DNA of 64,000 nucleotides from a virus. Positions 42,034-50,080 of this stretch are shown here, piece after piece. A program made the translations under genes and the position numbers. How positions within the stretch are numbered: the stretch's first letter is position 1; each line of letters begins with the position of its first letter. Where the stretch lies: IMG/VR virus record IMGVR_UViG_3300021376_000043, positions 1-64,000 of that record; one strand, written 5' to 3'. The notes beneath the pieces were generated by a model. The model was not told the DNA's origin, did not search any database, and was given only the letters and a program-made list of their open reading frames with translations.

Positions 42034-43815
42034 ATGTATACACTCTCTACATTAGATAAATCATCAGTATTATATTTCTATGAAACCATAGACACTTCTA
42101 AAGATTTTATAGTCACTTTTGAGTATGCTTTTTTTGGATATGCTCTATCAGGTTATTATGGATTTAGCTTATTTTTTGTTGATGCTAATAAAGAGCTTGC
42201 TGGAGGCGGCCCGGGGCCTGCTCTAGGTGTAGCAGGGTTAAGAGCATTAACAGGAGCTTCTACAGTAGATTTTCAAGGATCGCAAAATTGTCAGCTTGCT
42301 ATAGGTTTCGATTCTACCGGTGAGTTTGGTTCAACCAACCTTACACCTACTATAAGTGGATTTGCATCGCCCTTACCTAACACTATTACTTTAAGAGGCG
42401 GTACATCACAAGATTTCTACCCCCTATATAGAACAGAATCATTATCTAGTTCTGCTTTTTCAGAACCCTTTCAGCTTTACAGGCAAATACCAAAAACAAT
42501 CACTCCTAATGTAGACCCATCTAAAGAACCATTACCGTCATTTAGAACTTTTAGAGTCAGAATTACCGATTTAGGTACTAGAGTTGTAATAGATCATAAG
42601 ATAAAAGATAGGTTCATTAATATAGTAGACCATAAATTAAACTATTCTATATCACCAACAGTATTTCCTGCTATTGGTTATAGCTTTGGTCCCATGAACT
42701 TTCCAACTGATATTAATGCAGCTGTATTAGCTATAAAGAGTATTAACGCTAATGCATTTTTCCTGACACCCACACCAACACCTTCTATTACACCCACAAA
42801 TACTTCTACACCATCTAATACACCTACTATTTCTGTTTCACCGTCTCTTACACCTACACTTTCATTAACACCCTCAGAAACACCCACAAACACACCAACA
42901 ATTTCATTAACCCCTACAATTTCTATAACCCCAACAAACACTAGTACACCTACTGAGACACCTACAAACACACCAACACCAACAAATACACCAACATACA
43001 CTAGAACTCCATCCGTTACCCCTACATATACCTTTACCCCTACATACACACCTACTTTTACAAGATCACCTTCACCCACACCTACTACTACAAGAACGCC
43101 CACTAACACTCCTACAGTGACAAGAACAACAACTAACACACCAACAAATACAAGAACGCCCACTAATACTCCTACAGTGACTAGAACACCTGGCCCTACA
43201 CGTACGAGTACACCTACGAACACCTCTACACCAACAGTAACTAGAACCCCTACTATTACACCGACAAATACTAGAACGCCTACCGCAACACCTACTATGA
43301 CGCCGTCACCTAAAGCTGCTCTTTCATTTACATCTACCGGTGGTATTGCAATACCCTCTTTCGGTATAGCAACTCCCTACCCGCTTAATATTAATGTCTC
43401 TGGTGTACCTAGCAATGCATATAATATTACTGTTACACTTAATAATTTAACTCATAGCTATAATGAAGACTTAGGAATACTTTTAGTTTCACCTGCAGGT
43501 GTTGCTACTTTGCTTTCTTATAATACAGGAGAAGGAATAGGAGATACGCCAATAACAGTTACCTTCGATCAATTAGCTTCTCAAGTATGGGATGGTACTT
43601 CAGCAGGTACATTTAAACCATTTACCGCATCTAGTGAGGTAGACTTTGATCTGATAAATGGATGCCCTGCAGGGCCGTATGTTGCTAATTTAGGCGTATA
43701 TAATAATGCTACACCAGCAAATATTAACGGTACTTGGAAATTATATATAGAAGACTTTACTCCTAGAGATTCAGGTACTATAGTCAGTGTTACTATAACG
43801 ATTTACTACTATTGA
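42034..43815 (+). CDS. adhesin/fibre: lectin-like domain, Thr/Pro tract, P-domain
   Basis: The 593-residue protein has three parts. Residues 1-240 resemble an L-type (legume-like) lectin fold: [63 protein letters not shown]. Residues 245-427 are a Thr/Pro tract (units such as NTPTxTRTPT). Residues 430-593 look like a proprotein-convertase P-domain: [31 protein letters not shown] and [18 protein letters not shown]. The shape suits a stalked surface adhesin. The stop codon lies in the -35 box of the glycosyltransferase gene that follows. No enzyme residues are visible. Confidence 0.7.
   Translation: MYTLSTLDKSSVLYFYETIDTSKDFIVTFEYAFFGYALSGYYGFSLFFVDANKELAGGGPGPALGVAGLRALTGASTVDFQGSQNCQLAIGFDSTGEFGSTNLTPTISGFASPLPNTITLRGGTSQDFYPLYRTESLSSSAFSEPFQLYRQIPKTITPNVDPSKEPLPSFRTFRVRITDLGTRVVIDHKIKDRFINIVDHKLNYSISPTVFPAIGYSFGPMNFPTDINAAVLAIKSINANAFFLTPTPTPSITPTNTSTPSNTPTISVSPSLTPTLSLTPSETPTNTPTISLTPTISITPTNTSTPTETPTNTPTPTNTPTYTRTPSVTPTYTFTPTYTPTFTRSPSPTPTTTRTPTNTPTVTRTTTNTPTNTRTPTNTPTVTRTPGPTRTSTPTNTSTPTVTRTPTITPTNTRTPTATPTMTPSPKAALSFTSTGGIAIPSFGIATPYPLNINVSGVPSNAYNITVTLNNLTHSYNEDLGILLVSPAGVATLLSYNTGEGIGDTPITVTFDQLASQVWDGTSAGTFKPFTASSEVDFDLINGCPAGPYVANLGVYNNATPANINGTWKLYIEDFTPRDSGTIVSVTITIYYY
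42766..43311 (+). repeat. Thr/Pro (mucin-like) repeat tract 1
   Basis: Degenerate hexamer and nonamer repeats around ACACCTACN encode about 180 residues of Thr-Pro with Asn, Ser, Arg interspersed. Sub-blocks repeat, for example CCCACTAACACTCCTACAGT near 43100 and again with few changes near 43160. Confidence 0.9.
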
Positions 43816-43845
43816 TTTTTGCTGACTATCTAATAAAATAATTTA
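43812..43845 (+). promoter_or_regulatory. early-type promoter, leaderless geometry (glycan cassette)
   Basis: TTGATT 43812-43817, 16 bp, TAAAAT 43834-43839, 6 nt, GTG 43846. It suggests that the glycan cassette is transcribed earlier than the fibre genes around it. Confidence 0.65.
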
Positions 43846-45180
43846 GTGAAAAGAAAAATTACTAAATCTAAAGCTGTATCTAAATCTTTAACTAAATCAA
43901 AATCGACAACTAAAAAGTCTTCAGGAAGTGATAAAATATTTATATCTATTGCTTCATACCGCGATCCTCAGTTACTACCTACAATAAGAGATTGTATCGC
44001 TAATGCTAAAAATCCTGACAATCTAGTTTTCGGTATTTGCTGGCAGCGAGATGATACTGAAACGTTAGCAGAATTTACGGATGATAAAAGATTTAGGGTA
44101 ATACCCATTCCATGTATGGAAAGCAAAGGTACATGCTGGGCCCGTAGTATGATACAGGACAAATATCAAGATGAAGAATATCATTTACAGATTGATAGCC
44201 ATCATAGGTTTGTAAAGGATTGGGATGAAAAGTGCATTAATATGATAAAGCAGCTTCAAGATAAAGGACATAAAAAGCCTTTGCTTACAGGCTATATTTC
44301 TAGCTTCAATCCTGATAATGATCCTGCTGAACGTATTATGATTCCTTGGAAAATGAATTTTGATAGATTTATTCCTGAAGGTGCAGTATTTTTTCTCCCT
44401 GCATCAATAGATGACTATAAGCAGAGATCCGAGCCAATACCTTCTCGCTTTGTTTCAGCCCATTTTATTTTTACTCTAGGTAAGTGGATTAAGGAAGTTC
44501 CTTATGATCCTTATTATTATTTTCACGGAGAAGAGATTAACTTAGCTGTAAGGTCATTCACACACGGCTACGATCTCTTCCATCCACACATTGTTGTTGC
44601 CTGGCATGAGTATACTCGTCGCGGTAGATCAAAGCATTGGGACGACGTTAAGCAGTGGTATGAGTTAAATAAACTTTCACATCAAAGAAATAGAATTCTC
44701 TTTGGAATGGATCCTAATACCAAGAAAATTAAATTCGGTAAGTATGGGTTTGGTACAGAACGTTCAGTTTCTGATTACGAGGCTTACTCTGGTCTTCATT
44801 TTAAAAGAAGGGCAGTGCAGAGATTTACGCTGGATAATAATTTAGCGCCTAATCCTAATAATTTTAAGACTAAGGAAGAATATGAGCAATCTTTCTTAAG
44901 AATCTTTAAACATTGTATTGATATTAGATACGAGCAAGTACCTGAGAAAGACTATGATTTTTGGTGCGTAGCGTTTAAGGATAAAAACGGTAATGATGTT
45001 TACCGTAAAGATGCCGATAGAGGTGAGATTGATAGAATGTTTGCGGATCCTGACAAGTATTGTAAGGTTTGGAGAGAGTTTAATATTGAAGAGCCGCCAC
45101 ATAGCTGGATTGTATGGCCTCATAGTATTAGTAAGGGGTGGGCAGACCCTATTACCGGTATATTAAACCACGACGGGTAA
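43846..45180 (+). CDS. GlcNAc-transferase family protein (GT60/Skp1-GnT-like)
   Basis: This 444-residue protein starts at GTG. After a Lys/Ser-rich leader, KIFISIASYRDPQLLPTIRD and NPDNLVFGICWQRDD match the N-terminal signature of the GlcNAc family (PF11397-type), whose known eukaryotic member adds GlcNAc to hydroxyproline of Skp1, with relatives acting on Thr. EYHLQIDSHHRFVKDWD (residues about 110-126) has the metal-binding Asp, and PYYYFHGEEINLAVRSFTHG the catalytic GEE box. The gene lies between Thr/Pro-rich fibre genes, making those tracts plausible acceptors (inference). It opens the cassette 43846-50047. Confidence 0.75.
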   Translation: MKRKITKSKAVSKSLTKSKSTTKKSSGSDKIFISIASYRDPQLLPTIRDCIANAKNPDNLVFGICWQRDDTETLAEFTDDKRFRVIPIPCMESKGTCWARSMIQDKYQDEEYHLQIDSHHRFVKDWDEKCINMIKQLQDKGHKKPLLTGYISSFNPDNDPAERIMIPWKMNFDRFIPEGAVFFLPASIDDYKQRSEPIPSRFVSAHFIFTLGKWIKEVPYDPYYYFHGEEINLAVRSFTHGYDLFHPHIVVAWHEYTRRGRSKHWDDVKQWYELNKLSHQRNRILFGMDPNTKKIKFGKYGFGTERSVSDYEAYSGLHFKRRAVQRFTLDNNLAPNPNNFKTKEEYEQSFLRIFKHCIDIRYEQVPEKDYDFWCVAFKDKNGNDVYRKDADRGEIDRMFADPDKYCKVWREFNIEEPPHSWIVWPHSISKGWADPITGILNHDG

Positions 45181-45192
45181 ACTCATAATATA

Positions 45193-46068
45193 ATGAGCGT
45201 AACCTTTATCTCATGCGTATATTATGATTTATACGAGACAGAGTTTAACGGACGTACGTCTAGAGAACTACATTACTTATATTCATTGCGTAATATATTG
45301 AATACAGATGTAAATTTATGTCTTTATACGTCAGAAGAACACATACCAAAAGTTACTAGGTTTTTAGAGCCATCTCACAATAAGAATATTAAAATATTAC
45401 CACTGGATCTTAAATCTACCAAACTATATGATAGATTGAAACCAATTAAATCGAGTAATTTACTCGAGCCAATGAGATGCTACGAAATTATGTATTCGAA
45501 GACCGATTGGCTCAATGAAGTGGTCACTAGCAACCCTTTCAATAGTGAATATTTTTATTGGATTGATGCAGGGCTTTCGCATCATGGTTTATTTCCTCAA
45601 AGATTTAGAAGAAATAACACAGGAGATCCACAGTATGACCAGTGGTATAATTATGATTTATTTAATAGCTCGCTTGTTGAGAGAACTTTAAAACCTAATC
45701 TCGAGAAATTATTCGCAATTTGCCTGGAACAGCATACATTAATACAAAATAGGTATATAGCTGAATTATTTGAAGCACCTAGACAGCTACCACTTCATTT
45801 TATTGGTGGATTGTTCGGTGGTTCACCTTCTAATATTAGATGGTTTTATGATGAGTTTAATAAAAGGCTTAATAAAGCATTAGAAATAGGATTACTGCCC
45901 ACAGAAGAACAAATATATACATCTATACTTCATGATAATTTAAATAGGTTTGATTATAGAACGTTTAATACGTGGTATTACCCTGATCCTAAAAATCCTA
46001 TTTTTGATAATTTTATGCCCTACCTTCAAGGCCATACACCTAAACCTTTTTTTGAAATATTTTTATGA
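45193..46068 (+). CDS. HtrL/WlaTC-like glycosyltransferase
   Basis: The 291-residue protein shows the HtrL_YibB/WlaTC pattern: TFISCVYYDLYETEF at the start, YSLRNILNTDVNLCLYTSEE, PMRCYEIMYSKTDWLNEVV, then YFYWIDAGLSHHGLFP (the acidic, sugar-binding region) and LHFIGGLFGGSPSNI. Such proteins are associated with lipopolysaccharide and capsule synthesis. A second copy of the fold lies in the middle of the protein at 47642. The stop overlaps the next ATG by 4 nt. Confidence 0.7.
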   Translation: MSVTFISCVYYDLYETEFNGRTSRELHYLYSLRNILNTDVNLCLYTSEEHIPKVTRFLEPSHNKNIKILPLDLKSTKLYDRLKPIKSSNLLEPMRCYEIMYSKTDWLNEVVTSNPFNSEYFYWIDAGLSHHGLFPQRFRRNNTGDPQYDQWYNYDLFNSSLVERTLKPNLEKLFAICLEQHTLIQNRYIAELFEAPRQLPLHFIGGLFGGSPSNIRWFYDEFNKRLNKALEIGLLPTEEQIYTSILHDNLNRFDYRTFNTWYYPDPKNPIFDNFMPYLQGHTPKPFFEIFL

Positions 46069-47639
46069 ATAATATAGCTTTTTACGGGTCACATAACGGT
46101 GGAATAGCTTTTAAGCATAATAATCGATATAGAGTTATTGAGATTGAGAGATTCGCTAGTAAGAAAAATCTCGGATTGGTTCAATATAGATTATGCCATA
46201 ATTCAAGATTTATTTTAGATGAAATGCTAAAATATCTCAATAAAGAGTTTAATATATATCCTTACTTTGATACTTGTATATATTCTAATACAGATGTAAT
46301 TTATGGTACTGAAAAATATAATTTTGAAAAATTTATTACAGCCAAAGAGCATAAATTCTGTTTGCATCACAGAGCACATGCAGCAGGTACATTCTATCAA
46401 TCACCTTTTCAGAAAGCATTAATTTTTAGCTTTGATGGCGGTGGCAGTGATGGGTTTTTTAATATATATACTGCTACTAGAGCTGAAAGTGTAACAGAAG
46501 TACAGAGGTTTAACTTAGATCTTGGGTTTGCATATATGATTTTTGGTCATTTTCTTAAAGAAATAAGCTTTGAATCAGATCTCAATATAGGCAATCTCGT
46601 TTATTCTGGTAAACTAATGGGTCTCTGCGGATATGGTGAGGTTAGAAACGACTGGGTACCACACTTTAAGGAGTTTTATTTGAAAAAACCTAGCGGATTA
46701 AATTATAACGAGCTTTTAGCAGAACTAGGTATTAAAATAGGAGTTATCTTTGATGTTAATAATAGGATTGGTGATAAAATTGGTTTAGATATAGCCGCTA
46801 CTTCACAACATGTTTTTGAAGAAATATTTTTTGAAACAGTCACTCCTTTTGTTAATCAGTATCTGGATTATCCTTTATGTGTAACTGGCGGGTGTGCGCT
46901 AAATGTTGTTTGTAATACTAAATTAAAAGAAAAATTTAATAGAGATGTATTCGTTGCACCAAATTCTAATGATTGTGGATTAGCGTTAGGTATGCTTTTA
47001 GATCATGAGAGACCCTTTAGTCAAGTAGATGTGACTTATGGAGGATTACCTATTTGTGACCCCAATGCGTTATATGAATTAGTTGAAAATAAATGGACAA
47101 ACGAATATACTCCTCAAGTCGGAGCTCAATTATTACGTAACGGTAGTATAATTGGTGTAATAAGAGGCGATTCAGAACATGGACCTAGGGCTTTGGGTAA
47201 TAGAAGTATTATTTGTAATCCCTCGGTACCAAATATGAAGGATATTCTTAATAGTAAGGTTAAGAAGCGTGAGTGGTTTAGACCATTTGCTCCTGTTGTA
47301 CGCTTAGAGGATGTAGAAAAATATTTTTATTTTAAAGAAGAGAGCCGCTTTATGAGTTTTTATGCCAAAGTCAAAGAAGAATGGAAAGAACAATTAGCGG
47401 CTATTACTCATATTGACGGTACTGCTAGACTTCAAACAGTAACGTATGATCAAAATCCTTATCTCTACGAACTATTAACAGAATTTAATAATCTTACAAA
47501 TTTTGGTGTTTTATTAAATACCTCTTTTAATGTTAATGGTAAACCACTTATCAACTCCTATAAAGACGCGCTTTATATGTTAAACAATTCAGGACTAGAT
47601 TATGTGTTTACTCAGAAATATATAATACATAAACAATAA
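46065..47639 (+). CDS. carbamoyltransferase, NodU/CmcH family
   Basis: The 524-residue protein has the two-domain layout of O-carbamoyltransferases. The Kae1-like half has LHHRAHAAG (His pair near 100-105, carbamoyl-adenylate formation), SFDGGGSDG (near 122-130) and VTGGCALNVVCNTKL. The second half has GDSEHGPRALGNRSI (near 370-382), KKREWFRPFAPVV and LLNTSFNVNGKPL. It moves a carbamoyl group from carbamoyl phosphate via carbamoyl-AMP to a hydroxyl, usually on a sugar. In this cassette it probably decorates the glycan built by its neighbours. Coupled (ATGA-type overlap) to the HtrL-like gene. Confidence 0.88.
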   Translation: MNNIAFYGSHNGGIAFKHNNRYRVIEIERFASKKNLGLVQYRLCHNSRFILDEMLKYLNKEFNIYPYFDTCIYSNTDVIYGTEKYNFEKFITAKEHKFCLHHRAHAAGTFYQSPFQKALIFSFDGGGSDGFFNIYTATRAESVTEVQRFNLDLGFAYMIFGHFLKEISFESDLNIGNLVYSGKLMGLCGYGEVRNDWVPHFKEFYLKKPSGLNYNELLAELGIKIGVIFDVNNRIGDKIGLDIAATSQHVFEEIFFETVTPFVNQYLDYPLCVTGGCALNVVCNTKLKEKFNRDVFVAPNSNDCGLALGMLLDHERPFSQVDVTYGGLPICDPNALYELVENKWTNEYTPQVGAQLLRNGSIIGVIRGDSEHGPRALGNRSIICNPSVPNMKDILNSKVKKREWFRPFAPVVRLEDVEKYFYFKEESRFMSFYAKVKEEWKEQLAAITHIDGTARLQTVTYDQNPYLYELLTEFNNLTNFGVLLNTSFNVNGKPLINSYKDALYMLNNSGLDYVFTQKYIIHKQ

Positions 47640-47641
47640 AA

Positions 47642-50047
47642 ATGAAAGTTAATGATAATATATACGATAAAGCGCTTCATTATATTGGGCGTAACAAAAA
47701 AGATGCTTTTGTTGTCATTATTGGCGCAATGGATGGTATTTCATTTGATGAAACAAGAGGTTATATAGCTGTTTATAATTGGAAAGGGTTATTTGTTGAG
47801 CCCATTAAAGAGCAATTTAATAAATTAGTTAACGTTTATTCTGGTACATCCGGGTGTTTATTTGAAAATAGCGCAGTATCTGATAAGAATGGAACTGTTA
47901 AGATGCTTAGAATTAATAATGAAGCTATTAATAAAGGTCTGGTACACGAATGCTTCGGTGGAATGAGCGCTATTTATCCACCTCGTAATGGGTTGGCATC
48001 TGAAGGAGATAAGCAGACTGTTGAAAAATACGGTGAGTTTGTTGAAGTCGATTCAATAACACTACCTACACTCTTCGAAAAGCATAGCATTAAGCAATTT
48101 GATATTATATCAATAGATACAGAAGGACATGATTATGTTATTCTAAAGCAACTAAACTTTAAAAAACATAGCCCCAAAGTAGTTCGTATTGAATATATTA
48201 ATTTAACTCAAAAAGAGCAAAAAGACGCCGTTAAACTTTTAGAAAAGAATGGATATGTTTATAATATTATAGGTCAAAATTTAGATGCTGTTAAAAAAGA
48301 ATTTTGGGATGAAGTAAATGGAAATGTTGAAGCACCTTTATCCATCGCAGTAAAAGAACCAGAAAAAATGTTTGAAGATATTACACTGGTCACTGGGTTA
48401 TGGAATATTGGCCGCAATAATCTTAAAGAAGGATGGAGCAGAAATTATGATCATTATCTAGAAAAATTTTCTGAACTATTAAAAACACCATATAATTTAG
48501 TTATTTTTGGTGATGAAGAATTAGAGCAATTTGTATTAGAGAGGAGAAGTATCTCTAATACACAATTTATTAAGAGAGATTTAAGCTTCTTTACAAATAC
48601 TGAATTTTTTAATAAAATACAAGAAATTAGAAAAAATGATGAATGGTTAAATCAAGCAGGCTGGCTTAGAGAATCAACTCAAGCTCGATTAGAAATGTAT
48701 AATCCATTAGTCACTAGCAAGATGTTCTTACTTAATGATGCTCGATTACTTAGTAAATTTAAAAATAACTACATGTTTTGGGTTGATGCAGGTCTTACTA
48801 ATACAGTACACTGGGGATATTTTACAGAGATACATACTATTAACAATTTAAAACGTTTTTTTAACAAATTTTCTTTTGTATGTTTTCCTTACGAAGCTGT
48901 AAACGAAATACATGGGTTTAAGTTTGATGATATATGCAAAATAGCTAAGGATAAAGTAAAGTTAGTTGGTAGAGGCGGATTCTTTGGTGGTCCAGTTAGC
49001 ACTATTTCTAATATAAATTCACTTTATTACAACATACTTAAAAGTACTTTAGAACAGGGGTTAATGGGAACTGAAGAGTCTATTTTCTCTATATTAGTTT
49101 ATCTGCATGGCGATTTAGTAAATTATTTTGAAATAGAAGATAATGGATTAATTAATAAGTTTTTTGAAGATCTAAAAAATGATAGAGTTGTAGCTAAAAG
49201 TAAATGCAAAGAGACCAACATTAATGTAACCCTTAACACAGATAATACAGCACTATATGTCCTAACATATAATTCACCTAAGCAGTTTGCAACTCTTATT
49301 AAATCTATGGCTGAATATGATTGCGATTTTCTAGAAAAACCACAAAAGTTTTTGCTTGACAATTCCACTAACAAAGACACCCTTAATGAATATTTAGAGC
49401 TTTGCAAAAAATATAAATTCACACACATTAAAAAGGACAATATTGGAATATGCGGCGGTAGACAATTTATTGCTGAGCATGCTGACTCTAATAATTTCGA
49501 TTTTCATTTATTTTTTGAAGATGATATGTTTTTTTATTGCGGGGTAAAAAGACCTTGCAAGAACGGGTTCAATAGAATAATACCTAATTTGTACATTAAC
49601 GCATTAGAAATTACTAAAAATTACGGATTAGACTTTCTTAAACTAAGCTTTACTGAATTTTTCGGTGATAATACCGTACAATGGACCTGGTATAATGTAC
49701 CTCAAGCTGTTAGAGAGAAAGTCTGGCCGCATAAATCACAACTACCAGTGACAGGAACCGATCCTAATGCGCCTAAAACAAAATTTAATAATATTATATC
49801 TTACAAAGGCATTCCATTTGCAACCGGTGAAATTTACTATTGTAATTGGCCTCAAGTAGTTACAAAAGAAGGCAATAAAAAGATGTTTTTAACCACAAAA
49901 TGGGCTCATCCTTTTGAACAAACTTGGATGTCATATATTTTCCAAGAAAACTTAAAAGGTAATATTAATGGCGGTGTTTTACTTGCTTCTCCTACGGAAC
50001 ACAATCGATTCGAATATTATAAAGCTTCAGAAAGAAGAGAAAATTGA
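47642..50047 (+). CDS. three-domain fusion: FkbM methyltransferase, HtrL-like GT, GT-A glycosyltransferase
   Basis: The 801-residue protein joins three enzymes. Residues 1-215 are an FkbM-type O-methyltransferase (AFVVIIGAMDGISFDETRGY, WKGLFVEPIKEQF, FDIISIDTEGHDYVILKQL). Residues about 243-525 repeat the HtrL/WlaTC fold (TLVTGLWNIGRNNLKEGW, NYMFWVDAGLTNTVHWGYF, GRGGFFGGPVSTISNI). Residues about 527-801 are a GT-A-like unit (ALYVLTYNSPKQFATLIKSM, HLFFEDDMFFYCG with acidic residues near 625). One polypeptide could elongate and methylate a glycan. It starts 2 nt after the carbamoyltransferase stop and closes the cassette. Confidence 0.75.
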   Translation: MKVNDNIYDKALHYIGRNKKDAFVVIIGAMDGISFDETRGYIAVYNWKGLFVEPIKEQFNKLVNVYSGTSGCLFENSAVSDKNGTVKMLRINNEAINKGLVHECFGGMSAIYPPRNGLASEGDKQTVEKYGEFVEVDSITLPTLFEKHSIKQFDIISIDTEGHDYVILKQLNFKKHSPKVVRIEYINLTQKEQKDAVKLLEKNGYVYNIIGQNLDAVKKEFWDEVNGNVEAPLSIAVKEPEKMFEDITLVTGLWNIGRNNLKEGWSRNYDHYLEKFSELLKTPYNLVIFGDEELEQFVLERRSISNTQFIKRDLSFFTNTEFFNKIQEIRKNDEWLNQAGWLRESTQARLEMYNPLVTSKMFLLNDARLLSKFKNNYMFWVDAGLTNTVHWGYFTEIHTINNLKRFFNKFSFVCFPYEAVNEIHGFKFDDICKIAKDKVKLVGRGGFFGGPVSTISNINSLYYNILKSTLEQGLMGTEESIFSILVYLHGDLVNYFEIEDNGLINKFFEDLKNDRVVAKSKCKETNINVTLNTDNTALYVLTYNSPKQFATLIKSMAEYDCDFLEKPQKFLLDNSTNKDTLNEYLELCKKYKFTHIKKDNIGICGGRQFIAEHADSNNFDFHLFFEDDMFFYCGVKRPCKNGFNRIIPNLYINALEITKNYGLDFLKLSFTEFFGDNTVQWTWYNVPQAVREKVWPHKSQLPVTGTDPNAPKTKFNNIISYKGIPFATGEIYYCNWPQVVTKEGNKKMFLTTKWAHPFEQTWMSYIFQENLKGNINGGVLLASPTEHNRFEYYKASERREN

Positions 50048-50067
50048 TTTAATTATTGTACTTTAGC

Positions 50068-50075
50068 AGTAAATA
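50068..50075 (+). promoter_or_regulatory. late promoter, AGTAAATA
   Basis: TAAATA ends 5 nt before GTG 50081, returning to late control after the glycan cassette. Confidence 0.7.
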
Positions 50076-50080
50076 ATAAT

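Noticed and set aside
42678-43223. Long minus-strand Val/Gly frame opposite Thr/Pro tract 1 (similar frames at 50803-51078, 51181-51414, 57670-58131, 58396-58959)
   Set aside because: These are the reverse reading of ACACCTACN repeats; GTAGGTGT gives Val-Gly-Val-Leu. They have no promoter and no plausible protein composition.
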